64,000 nt of DNA from Populus alba (lineage: Eukaryota > Streptophyta > Magnoliopsida > Malpighiales > Salicaceae). Made by a program: the position numbers and the translations under genes. Location: contig NC_133292.1 of assembly GCF_005239225.2 (NCBI RefSeq), positions 11,495,965 to 11,559,964 of the forward strand, given 5' to 3'. This document shows, piece by piece, positions 11,366 to 21,880 of this stretch (position 1 is its first letter; each line of letters begins with the position of its first letter). The notes under the pieces were generated by a model. The model was not told the origin of the DNA and did no database searches. It saw only the letters and a program-made list of their open reading frames with translations.

Positions 11366-12796
11366 ATGGAAAACGAAGAAAGAGCTCACTTAGAGTCGCA
11401 CTACTAGACCGAGTTGGAATCTGTGAAAAATGAAGTTTCTCGACTGACCAATCTGCTTGAGCAACTTTTAAGAGCGAAGAACGGGGAGGGAACATCTACC
11501 CAACCACCTATAGGAGCACCGTCAGTTCATGTCCCGGGGGTATCTCAGAACTTGGGGGCAGATTCAGCGACGGGGCAGCACTTTGCGCCTACCATTCCCA
11601 TTCAGCCCCCTCAAGCTCACATCACTGTGAAAGGGCCTTCCGATAATAGGTCCACCGGATTTATGAACGATGACAAGATATCAGCCTTGGAAGAAAGGTT
11701 AAGAGGAGTCGAGGGAGATGACTGGTTTGACCCCATGCGAGCGTCTGAAATATGCTTGGTACCAAACATCACGGTACCAAAAAAATTTAGGATACCGGAG
11801 TTTATAAAGTACACTGGGTTGGAATGCCCAAACACTCACCTTCGATCTTATTGCAATAAGATGGCTGAGGTGATTCATGACGATAAGTTACTGATCTACT
11901 TTTTCCAAGACAGTCTATCGGGGTCAGCGCTAAGTTGGTACATGAGGTTGGATAATGCCAAGATCAAGAAATGGAAGGATTTAGTTGAGGCTTTCCTTAA
12001 GCAATACAAGTTCAATTTGGAAATTGCTCCAGATCGAACGAGCCTTATGTCAATGGAAAAGAGAAGCCAAGAATCAGTAAGGGCTTATGCGCAAAGATGG
12101 AGGGACGAGGCCATGCATGTGCAACCCCCTTTGATAGAAACGGAGATGGTGACTTTGTTCGCCAATACATTCAAAGCACCCTACTATGAGCATTTAATGG
12201 GTAGCTCATCTCAACATTTCTATGATGCTGTACGCATAGCGGAAAGAATAGAGCAGGGGATTAAAGCTGGACGCATAATTGAGCCATTGGAGACAAAGGG
12301 TTTTTTCGGAAGAAAATTGAAAGGTCCCGTTAACAACTTCGAAGGTGGGTCCAATGACAAGATAACGGATTCATATAACCCACAAATACCTACCTCCCAT
12401 GTGGCCCACATAAACTTTAACAAACCTTTTTCCCCTAATCGAGCAAATGGCCAGTCAAACACCCAAAACAACTACCAAAGACCAAACCCAAGATACATTT
12501 CAGAACAACTACCGCCATTACCCATGCCTCTAAAGGACATATATGCCAAACTACTGAGCATTGGACAAATAGCTCCTATCCCTACATTACCACTACAGCC
12601 ACCATTCCCCATCTGGTATAAGCCTGATTTGACTTGCGAGTACCATGCTGGTATTCCCGGGCATTGTCTTGAAACGTGCTATGGTTTCAAGAACAAGTTG
12701 TTGAAGCTCATCAAGATAGGATGGGTGTCATTTGAAGACGCACCCAATATCAGTTCAAATCCATTGCCTGGTCATTACAAAAGTGATAGGGGATAA
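11366..12796 (+). pseudogene. Gypsy-type Gag with an early TAG codon
   Basis: The Gag-like frame starts at ATG 11366 and is interrupted by TAG at 11405-11407, then open for about 460 codons to TAA/TGA near 12796. The related fragment at 37031 reads Gln in the place of the stop, so this is probably a CAG-to-TAG change. The open part has a coiled N-terminal segment (VSRLTNLLEQLL), a retrotrans_gag domain near residues 110-290 (ALSWYMRLDNAKIKKWKDL, SQESVRAYAQRWRDEA) and a C-terminal Cys/His motif of the CEYHAGIPGHCLETCYGFK type. Gag would form particles and package RNA. No pol follows. An internal TTG or later ATG start or readthrough is conceivable, but nothing in the sequence decides it. Confidence 0.85.
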
Positions 12797-13907
12797 AGGT
12801 TGGAAAACCTTGGTCAAGAATCGTCAATAATGAAGAAGGCGAGATCGAAGGAGAAGACAAGGAAACGCAAATGAGGAAGGAAGATGAAGCATTGCCTCGG
12901 TTGACTTTCCACACACTAGAAGAAGTTTCAGAACGGGTTGACCCAAGAACTTCTCGTAGTTTTCAAAATGTAAAACAACTTTATTTGCCTTAACATGTTT
13001 TTGTCATTGCTTTTGTCTTTGCTTTTATTTTCTCTAGTGAGCATTCAGAGCTCATTTTATCAGCCAGATTTTTTATTTTATCTTTGAGCCTACCTTTTCT
13101 TTAAATAAATGATGAGATTATGCACTTTTGGAACAAGTTGAGTGGTTACAAATAAAGTATCATAAAATGGTTTAATATGAAATTTAAGAAAAGCTACCCT
13201 TGAAATACAACCTCACCTCTGGATAACATAATGAATTGATACATCACCTGTAAATTTTCTTTCAAGACAAAAATAGAGTTTATCAATCCTAAACAATGTG
13301 CATTTTTGAAAAAAAACACATCATTATTGTCCTTTCACTCTCTAAAGAGTTTTTTGTTGGTGGTTTTGTTTTGAGTCGAAATGAATTTCTTCTCTATATA
13401 AAAACCCAGACTAGGATCGCACCCCTACACTGGGGGCAAGACGAGATGTTTTATGAAAAGTTTTACGAAAGCCTACGATTTGAAAACCAAGCTAAAACAT
13501 TTGACAAAAGCATGACAGAGAGGCAAATACAAGTCATACATTTTGAGAAAAGGACTACTTGAAGAAAGTCAAAGACCTTTTCTCCAAGAATATGATAGGC
13601 AACACGAGAGATGAATCCAACATACGACTTCAAAAGCAAGTTCATGTTAAGAGGGAGTCCCATGAACTAGAAGAAGAGGATGGGGCCTATGTTTCAAAAC
13701 CAGGTACGAATGCATGCATTGCATCTAATCATAAATCATTGCATATATGTTTTTTTGGATCATTACAGGAGGAGATCTTAGCGCATTCCAACAAGATTAT
13801 GGACGAAGAAAGAATCATTGAGATGATTCTAGAACAACAAGAAGAGAAGATAATGGTTTTCAAACCCTGCCAGCAGGAAGAACGACATCGATAGCATTCG
13901 GTAAAAA
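12797..13907 (+). other. Nested element interior after gag, no recognised gene
   Basis: Small open frames only (13296-13562 and 13559-13894). The phrase ATCGCACCCCTACACTGGGGGCAAG (13416-13440) resembles the start of the 3' untranslated part of gypsy elements. I see no RT, protease or integrase motif on either strand. This is what makes the element GAG-only. Confidence 0.7.
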
Positions 13908-14329
13908 GGAATCGCCAGATGTGATTCCAAGTTGTTGAGATCGCTAGAAGGGATCTCGTATTTCGATGGAGGTCGCCAGAAGGGACCTCATATTTCAGTT
14001 TTGAATAAAAGGAATCACAAGATGGGATTCCAAGTAGTTTGAGATCGCCAGAAGGGGTCTCGTTTTTAATATTCACCAATGAAGGTCGCCAGAAGGGACC
14101 TCAAATTTCAGCTTTGGTATAAAAGGAATCGCCAGATGGGATTCCAAGTTGTTTGGCTAAAGGAGATCGCCAGAAGGGATCTAATATTTCGATGAAGGTC
14201 GCCAGAAAGGACCTAATATTTCAGCTTTGAATAAAAGGAATCGCCAGATGGGATTCCAAGTTATTTGAGATCGCCAGAAGGGATCTCGTACTTCGACATT
14301 CATCAAGGAAGGTCGCCAGAAGGGACCTT
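13908..14329 (+). repeat. Array 1: twelve hairpins in four triplets
   Basis: A repeat of about 103-114 bp, each with three small hairpins in fixed order. Stems GGAATC/GATTCC start at 13908, 14011, 14125 and 14237. Stems GAGATC/GATCTC start at 13937, 14041, 14163 and 14267. Stems AGGTC/GACCT start at 13969, 14083, 14196 and 14310. All enclose nearly the same 9 bases, GCCAGAAGG or GCCAGATGG, within which CC and GG can also pair. Arms differ between classes but stay complementary. Degenerate members recur at 15320-15340 and 15350-15370, after array 2. Confidence 0.88.
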
Positions 14330-14380
14330 ATATTGAAACCATTTCTTAGAAGAGCATGGAGTTTACTAAGAATTATTCCC

Positions 14381-15290
14381 CTTGGGTTAGTCACCCATAC
14401 GATGAGACCATCATTTTTCTTGGGTAGGTCACCCGTACAATGAGACCATTATTTTTCTGGGTAGGTCACCCATACAATGAGACCATTCTCCATCATTTTT
14501 CCTGGGTAGGTCACCCATACAATGAGACCATCATTTTTCTTGGGTTCGTCACCCATACAATGAGACCATCTTTTTTCCTGGGTAGGTCACCCATACAATG
14601 AGACCATCATTTTTCTTGGGTTCGTCACCCATACAATGAGACCATCTTTTTTCCTGGGTAGGTCACCCATACAATGAGACCATCATTTTTCTTGGGTTCG
14701 TCACCCATACAATGAGACCATCATTTTTCCTGGGTAGGTCACCCATACAATGACCATCATTTTTCTTGGGTTCGTCACCCATACAATGAGACCATCATTT
14801 TTCTCGGGTTCGTCACCCATACAATAAGACCATCATTTTTCTTGGGTAGGTCACCCATACAATGAGACCATTATTTTTCTGGGTAGGTCACCCATACAAT
14901 GAGACCATTCTTCATCTTTTTTTTACCTGGGTAGGTCACCCATAAGAATGAGGCCATTCCTTCCCCTGGGTAGGTCACCCAAAGAATGAGACCACTCTTT
15001 CTTTTTCTGGGTAGGTCACCCATCACAATGAGACCATATTTTCTGGGTAGGTCACCCAAAGAATGAGACCACTCTTCCCTTTTTCTGGGTAGGTCACCCA
15101 TCACAATGAGACCATATTTTCTGGGTAGGTCACCCATAAGAATGAGACCATTCTCCATTTTTTGTTTATCTGGGTAGGTCACCCATAATAATAAGGCCAT
15201 TCTTTCCCCCGGGTAGGTCACCCGTAATAATGAGACCACTCTTTCTCTTTTCCACTCGGGCAGGTCACCCATCATAATGAGACCACATAC
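14381..15290 (+). repeat. Array 2: about 23 copies of a 38-46 bp repeat
   Basis: Each copy contains TGGGT-AGGTC-ACCCA, a 5-bp stem with a 5-base loop, followed by a spacer like ATACAATGAGACCATCATTTTTC. Some loops read TCGTC. One copy at 15210-15224 reads CGGGT-AGGTC-ACCCG, a change on both arms. Spacer length varies from about 15 to 30 bases. It lies between array 1 and the polypurine tract, and reads in reverse as a spurious repetitive protein. Confidence 0.9.
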
Positions 15291-15609
15291 ACATTTTTTT
15301 TGTATTGATTATGAGTAAAGGAATCGCCGGTTGGGATTCCAAGTTAAAGGAGATCACCAGATGGAATCTCGGATGGATTTCCATATTGATCAAACTAAAG
15401 CAAGAATTCAGAGGATCGCTGGATAAGGATCTCGAGATGACTAAGTTTTGATCATAGTTTTTGGGCTAAGGAGGATTGTTGTAAAGGACAAAGTTTCAGA
15501 TAAATCCAGCTTCGACCATATCAGTTTCGGGAGTTCCGTTTTGGGTTTATCTTTATAACACTTACTGCGCAAAACCCATGCTCCGTAAGTATTATAAAGA
15601 GGGGGCATC

Positions 15610-17149
15610 TGTTGTAACCCATTTTTGGGTCCCCCTAAAAAAATAAAATAAATAGCCAAAAGAGGTTAGAAAAATAACCGGAGGCAGAAGCGCCCGAAAA
15701 AAAGTCAGAAAATTGGTCAAGGAATTTAAAAATACAAGGATTGAATTTTTGACAGTATATTCTTGAAGGATGAAAGCCCTATTGAGAAGGAAAATTTGAA
15801 TTTTGAGGAGAAAAGCCCAAATTTGAATGTTTATGGACTTAATTGGATTTTTGATTGAATTTATAGAAGATTTGATGGCAAGAAAAATTGATTTTTAAGT
15901 CAATTTGGGCTTTAATTTGGAGAAATTTAAGTTCTTGGGCCAAAATATATTTTTTAGGAATTTATTGGGTCAAATCAGGGGCTCAATTGCATAAATATTG
16001 AAGTTTAATGGCCAATTAGGGGCTTAATTGTGAAAATCCGAAACCAGGGACCAATTTGGAGAAGGCGCAAAGATAGAGGGGGCTGTTTGGAATTGATTCA
16101 GGGGCTTAATTGAAGAAATTGGAAGTTTATTGGTCAATTAGGGGTTTAATTGCATAAATCAGAGGCCAAGGACCAAAGTGAAAAATGCGGCCAACAAGAG
16201 GGGCGGCGACCGAAGGTGAAATAATGGAGGACTGATCTGGATTTTGGCTCCTTTAAATGAAACGGCGCGTTTTATCCAAAACGACGCCGTTTCATATATA
16301 ATTATTTAAAAAAAAAAAAAAGGGGGTAACCGAACGGTGCCGTTTTGAACGGCACTGTTCACTGTCTTCTTCCCCCCGAACGTTACAGCGGGGAAGAAGA
16401 AAAACATTGTATTTTTTATTCTTTTTTTGCAGGTCCCCCTTACCAACCGACAGAGACCCCACGTCGGTGGGCCACCGACAGAAACAATGGCCGACAACCC
16501 GCCTCGTGGCCGAAGCCGAGGGAGCCCCGCCGCTCCTCGACAGCCGCTCCTCAACCCGCTCCTGGGTCCACGATGAAAAGCCACGCCCATGGTTCTATAA
16601 ATAGAGGACTGAAAGGGAGAGCACGAGGACGAAAAAAAAGAAAAGGGAGGAACCCCGAAACAAAGAAAAAAAAACGAAGAGAGAGAAACCCTGTAACAGA
16701 GGAGAGAGAAACCGCCTGACCCGCCGTGAGCTAAGACGCCGCCACCGCCTCCGCAGCAGCACCGCCAGCAAGCCGTCGTCTCCGCCGTGCCAGGTACGCT
16801 CCCCCCCTGCACTTTTTTTTTTTTTTGTTCATATATTTCGTCCCCTGCATGCAGAGTCGTTCTGCATGCAGGGGACGGGGGGAAAATAATTCCCCCCCTG
16901 TGTTGTTTTTTAATTCTTCTGGGCCAGATGGTGTCTGGCCCAGAACTATGTGGGTCGGGCCAGAGTGGTCTGGCCCGATCCGGTGGTCTGGGCCAGGTCC
17001 GGCCCAGATAGAGTTTAATTAGTTTGTTGGGCCGATATCGGCCCAGTACCCGATGGGCCGAGATCGGCCCAACGACTGTTGGGCTGGGTCCGGCCCAGTT
17101 TAGTTTGGGCCGGCCCAGCCCCTTTTAATATATAAATATATTATAATTA

Positions 17150-17201
<52 letters not shown>

Positions 17202-18194
17202 GTGTATATATGTTATATATATAAAAAATATTTATATATATAAAAAAAATATTTCGAAAAAAAATCTAAAAAATATTGTTGATTTTTCTGCATATGTTTG
17301 TCAAAAATGTTTTAATTCTGGTTTGTATTTTTATACTGTAAAGATACAAAACCAGTGTTATAAATACCCGGTTTTCGTCAAAACATCAAAGATTTTCAGA
17401 ATAAAAAATGTTTTTGCTTTCAAAAAAAATTCTAAAAAGTCCCTAAAAATGTTGTTGATTTTTCTGCATATTTTTATCAAAATGGATTAATATTGGGTTG
17501 TATTTTTATACCGTAAGGATACAAGCTCAGTATTAAAATACCTGATTTTCGCCAAAGCATAAAAAAAATAATATTTTCCAAAAATTGTTTTTTTTGTTTT
17601 AAAAATACGGCCTAGTCTCTCCAATATATACATATAAATATTATAACATCATATTTTCATACAACAAAGAAAATTTTCAAAACAATATATGTATTAACAT
17701 GCATTTTGGCTTTAATAACCAGTTTATTCAAGCCATGAGAACTAGGCCAATATTTCAAAAATTCTAAAAAAAATCTTTTTGTTTTATTTTAATATTTGGG
17801 ATTACGAATTTATACGTAAAACGTATTCCTAAGTATTATTAATAAAATTTTGGTATGGACGTTAGAACGGTTAGGATTTTTACCCGATAAGATAAAAGAC
17901 CTTCTTACTGAGGAGGATTTTTCTTGAACCATAGACAGATCAACGACTAGGAAAACACAACAACACTTTAGTTTTTATCAGACAATAAAACAATGCAGCT
18001 TACCTTAGGTAGGGCGTATTTGGGGTGCTAATACCTTCCCTTTACGCAACCAGTCTCCGTACCCGATCTCTGAGACCAGTTAGGTTCCTAGTGACCAAAA
18101 TACTAGGTGGCGACTCCAAAGAACCAAAAAAATAAAAAAAAAATTCGCCAGTCGAACCCGTAATTGAATTTTTTGTTTTTTTTGGGGTGCGACA
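15610..18194 (+). repeat. 3' LTR of the nested element
   Basis: 2585 bp, preceded by the polypurine tract AAAGAGGGGGCATC. It is practically identical to the 5' LTR. The differences I see are lengths of A, T, C or G runs and of the ATT repeat. It carries the same TATA box (16596), the 17-bp hairpin (16839-16877), the GGGCC hairpin array and an internal TGGCGACTCC (18108-18117). Confidence 0.95.
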
Positions 18195-21100
18195 AGACTG
18201 GTCACTTTCAATGGGAGTGTCCTCATAAAAGGGAAGAAAAAGCAAACTTTGCTGAGATAGAAGAAGAAGAAGAACAAATGCTGTTGATGGCTTACACAGA
18301 GAACAAGCCAGCTGAAAACGAAGAAATGACAAACTTTGTTGAAGAAGAGGGAGAAATGCTAATGATGGCCTACACAGAGGATAATGGAGCAGTGGCAAGC
18401 TTTGTTGAAGAAGAAAAGATGCAATTGATCACCTACACAGAGAACAATGGAGCTGTGGCAGAAATACTATTGATGGCCTACACAGAAACCATACCAGCTG
18501 AAAAGGGAGCAATGTGGTATCTTGACTCTGGATGCAACAATCACATGACAGGAAACAAAAGCCTGTTTTGTGTTCTAAATGAAGTTTTTCGAGAAAAGGT
18601 CAAGCTTGGAAATGACTCAAGCATGAGTGTTATGGGAAAGGCAAGTATACATAACTTAGATGATGTATTTTATATACCAGAACTTAAAAGCAATCTGATC
18701 AGCCTAGGACAACTGCAAGAAGCAGGATGTTCAATTCTGCTACAGAGAGGAAGGTGTCAAATCCATGATTCAAACGGGGAATTAGTGGCTAATATCAAGA
18801 TGTCTGGAAATCGAATGTTTCAGCTCATAACAGAAGTTACTGGAGATCAAACTTGTTTCCAGACATCTAGCCAAGATTTATCTTGGTTGTGGCATTACAG
18901 GTTTGGACACTTGAATTTCAGTGGACTCAAGACTCTGCAGAAAAAAGAGATGGTAAGAGGGCTTCCTCAGATCAATGATCCCTCTAACGTATGTGAAGAG
19001 TGTGTGACTGCAAAACAACATAGAGAATCATTTCCTAAGGAGAGCACTTGGAGAGCCAATCATATTCTACAGCTGGTGCACTCAGACATCTGCGGTCCAT
19101 TGAATCCCACTTCCAACAGCCACAAAAGGTACTTCATAACCTTCACTGATGACTTTAGCAGAAAAACGTGGGTGTACTTTCTAGTAGAAAAATCAGAAAC
19201 CATTGAAGTGTTTAAGAGGTTCAAAGCAAAGGTTGAAAAGGAGACAGAAAAATTCATCCAATGTTTTCGAACAGATCGCGGTGGAGAGTATACATCCAAT
19301 GAGTTTGTAGATGTATGTGAAAGAAGTGGAATTAAAAGACAACTGACTGCTGCGTACACATCGCAGCAGAATGGTGTATCAGAAAGGAAAAACAGAACCA
19401 TCATGAATATGGTAAGAAGTTTACTAGCAAGCAAGAACATGCCTAAAGCTTTCTGGCCCGAGGCAGTCAAATGGAGTGTATATGTTCTCAATCGAAGTCC
19501 AACATTTTCTGTGAAAAATGTGACGCCAGAAGAAGCTTGGTCAGGTCAGAAACCAATTGTTAGTCACTTCAGAATATTTGGTTGTGTGGCATATGCACAC
19601 ATTCCAGACCCAAAGAGAATGAAACTTGATGATAAGGGAGAAAAATGTGTACTGCTTGGGGTGAGTGAAGAATCCAAGGCATACCGTCTTTATAATCCTA
19701 TAACCAAAAGGATTTGTATTTCTAGAGATGTGGTGTTTGATGAACACAGCAGCTATGATTGGGAAAGCACTGACAAAGGAAATCCAATGGCTCTTGAATT
19801 GGAAGACAATGGAAAAGCTGACGCTGAAGAAGATGCACACAGTGGTGAGGGAGAATGTGAATCAGGTAGTATGGATCAAGTTACCGAGACATTACTACCT
19901 GAGACATCTAAAACTCCTATACAAAGCATGCACAGATCAAGGAGAAAACCAGCTTGGATGACTGATTACACAAGTGGTGAAGAACTTGCTGATGAAGACT
20001 CATTGGCTAATCTTGCTTTGTTTGCAGAGAGTGACCCGATTACTTTTGATGAGGCAATTAAAGATTCAAAATGGAGAAAGACTATGGATGCAGAGATCAA
20101 AGCTATTGAAAGAAACCACACATGGGAGCTAGCTGAATTGCCTGAAGGAGAAAAAACAGTAGGAGTCAAGTGGATTTACAGAACAAAGCTAAATGAAAGA
20201 GGGGAAGTTGACAAGTTCAAAGCTCGATTAGTTGCTAAAGGATATACACAAAGGTATGGAATTGATTATTCTGAAGTGTTTGCCCCAGTAGCAAGGCATG
20301 ACACAATTAGAATGATTATTTCGTTGGCTGCTATGAATGAGTGGAATGTCTTTCAACTGGATGTAAAATCTGCGTTTTTGCATGGAGAACTTGTGGAACA
20401 AGTATTCGTAGATCAACCACCAGGCTATATAAAGAAGGGAAGCAAGGGTCTGGTATACAAACTGAAAAAGGCTCTTTATGGGTTGAAACAAGCCCCAAGA
20501 GCTTGGTATAATCGAATTGACAATTATTTCAGCAAGGCAGGCTTTCACAAGTGTCCCTATGAGCACACACTCTACATCAAAACTGGAGGGAGAGGTAATC
20601 TTTTGATTGTATGCTTATATGTGGATGACTTAATATTCACTGGCAATGATGAAGATATGTTTAAAGTATTTAAACAATCCATGATGAAGGAATTTGAGAT
20701 GACTGATTTGGGAAAGATGAAATTCTTTCTTGGTATAGAAGTGACTCAATCTGCAGGTGGTATATTTATCTGTCAAAGGAAATTTGCTCGGGAAGTTCTT
20801 GTAAGGTTTGGAATGGATGATTGCAATTCAGTCCAAATTCCTATAATTCCTGGAACCAAGCTGACCCGTGATGATGGAGGAGCAAAAATTGACAGTACAT
20901 ATTACAAGCAAATGATTGGAAGCTTGATGTATATGACAGCCACTCGACCAGATTTAACATACGCTGTCAGTCTCATTAGCAGATTTATGGAAGCACCAAC
21001 TGAACTACATCATCAGGCTGTTAGAAAGATACTTCGGTATCTAAAAGGAACACTTGACTATGGTCTGTTCTATAAGACGCAGAAAAGTGGAAAATGTGAA

Positions 21101-21580
21101 TTAATCGGTTTCAGTGACAGTGACTATGCTGGGGATGCGGAAGATCGTAAAAGCACATCTGGATATGTATTTCTCTTGAGTGGAGCTGCAATTTCATGGT
21201 CCTCAAAAAAGCAACCTGTTGTTACTTTATCTACAACTGAAGCAGAGTTTATAGCTGCTGCATCATGTGCATGTCAAGGCATTTGGCTAAACAGAATTTT
21301 GGAAGAAGTGAAGCATGCACAGCAAGGTCCAATTATGTTGTTCTGTGACAATAATTCAACAATTAAGCTGTCCAAAAATCCAGTATTGCATGGAAGGAGC
21401 AAACACATTGATGTGAGATTTCACTTTCTTCGTGATCTCACCAAAGAAGGCAAAGTGGAACTGATTCATTGCAGAAGTGCTGAGCAAATTGCAGATATTC
21501 TAACTAAGCCTTTGAAGGCTGAATCTTTCGTGAAGCTGAGAGCATTGCTTGGGATGTGTTCGATCGTGGAAATAAACTGA
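18195..21580 (+). CDS. Copia polyprotein: end of Gag, protease, integrase, RT, RNase H
   Basis: This is the remainder of the copia frame, open without stops for about 1,128 codons. In order it holds the rest of the zinc knuckle (His and last Cys within the first 10 residues), an acidic linker with four AYTE/TYTE repeats (18260-18490), aspartic protease (DSGC at about 18520), integrase zinc region (H, H, C, C near 18890-19000) and an integrase core with the Asp, Asp and Glu landmarks (HSDICGP, RTDRGGEY, SQQNGVSERKN). Reverse transcriptase follows with YVDDLIFTG (near 20615) and RNase H with SDSDYAGD (near 21115). It is a single fused frame, as is normal for copia. It can no longer be made with Gag because of the nested insertion. 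Confidence 0.95.
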
Positions 21581-21596
21581 ATGCTTTCAAGCATAC

Positions 21597-21610
21597 AGTT
21601 TAAGGGAGAA
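21597..21610 (+). other. Polypurine tract of the copia element
   Basis: TTTAAGGGAGAA immediately before the 3' LTR at 21611, the plus-strand primer site for reverse transcription. Confidence 0.85.
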
Positions 21611-21880
21611 TGTTAAAGATTGTTTGAATTTAATTTGTCTGTTTTCTGTTAATAAACCCTATTGACTAGGAATCACAGCTGTGAATCACAGCTGTTAAGT
21701 GTGATCAAATCAGCAAGCCTGTTATTGCTGAGCTGACCAAGTCGTGAGTCTGTTGCTATTATTTAGCTGTTTTTTCTGAGAATTAGTTACAATGTAAGGT
21801 TATTTATAAAGCCAGTTTATCTTCAAATATAATAAGTTGATTACGGTTCAGTTTATTAGTTAGCAATCTGATAATCTACA
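21611..21880 (+). repeat. 3' LTR of the copia element
   Basis: 270 bp, same ends as the 5' LTR, with one base difference noted. It is followed directly by the duplicated GATGT and the resumption of FAR-A exon 3. Confidence 0.96.

Larger units (their letters stand above)
8181..18194 (+). mobile_element. Nested gypsy-type GAG-only LTR retrotransposon
   Basis: A complete young LTR element with long LTRs (8181-10769 and 15610-18194), TG...CA ends and a perfect duplication AGACT (8176-8180 and 18195-18199). It has a primer site at 10772, a leader, a gag frame of the gypsy type, tandem arrays and a polypurine tract (AAAGAGGGGGCA) next to the 3' LTR. No protease, reverse transcriptase, RNase H or integrase is recognisable in the roughly 4.8 kb interior. 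This matches the described TR-GAG class of non-autonomous plant elements, which must borrow enzymes. LTR copies differ almost only in homopolymer and microsatellite lengths. The element carries unusual runs of hairpins, listed separately. Confidence 0.95.
7060..21880 (+). mobile_element. Complete Ty1-copia element inserted in FAR-A exon 3
   Basis: The element has 270-bp LTRs (7060-7329 and 21611-21880), TG...CA ends and a perfect target duplication GATGT (7055-7059 and 21881-21885). A primer site matches the initiator tRNA-Met type (TGGTATCAGAGC, 7332-7343), and a polypurine tract lies next to the 3' LTR. Without the nested 10 kb element it is about 4.8 kb, normal for copia. Its order gag, protease, integrase, RT, RNase H is the copia order. 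I see one base difference between the LTRs, so it is young. It was itself disabled by the gypsy-type insertion at 8181-18194. Confidence 0.97.

Noticed and set aside
14871..15275. 134-codon minus-strand ORF with repeated GDLP and VTYPG phrases
   Set aside because: It is array 2 read backwards. Its repeats come from the satellite unit and no start context or family is recognisable.
14381..15290. Regularly spaced repeat resembling a CRISPR array
   Set aside because: The spacers are repeats of each other, the host is a plant, and the array is inside an LTR retrotransposon.
16306..16812. 168-codon minus-strand ORF in the 3' LTR (and its 5' LTR twin near 8932-9385)
   Set aside because: Opposite to LTR transcription, overlaps the TATA box and hairpins, broken into pieces in the other LTR, and low complexity.
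18164..18194. ATG at 18164 as the start of the copia pol protein
   Set aside because: This ATG is in the gypsy-type LTR. The true polyprotein starts at 7395 and is interrupted, so the in-frame LTR codons are accidental.
19060..20566. Several minus-strand ORFs of 67-143 codons
   Set aside because: Shadows of the copia integrase and RT frame on the + strand.
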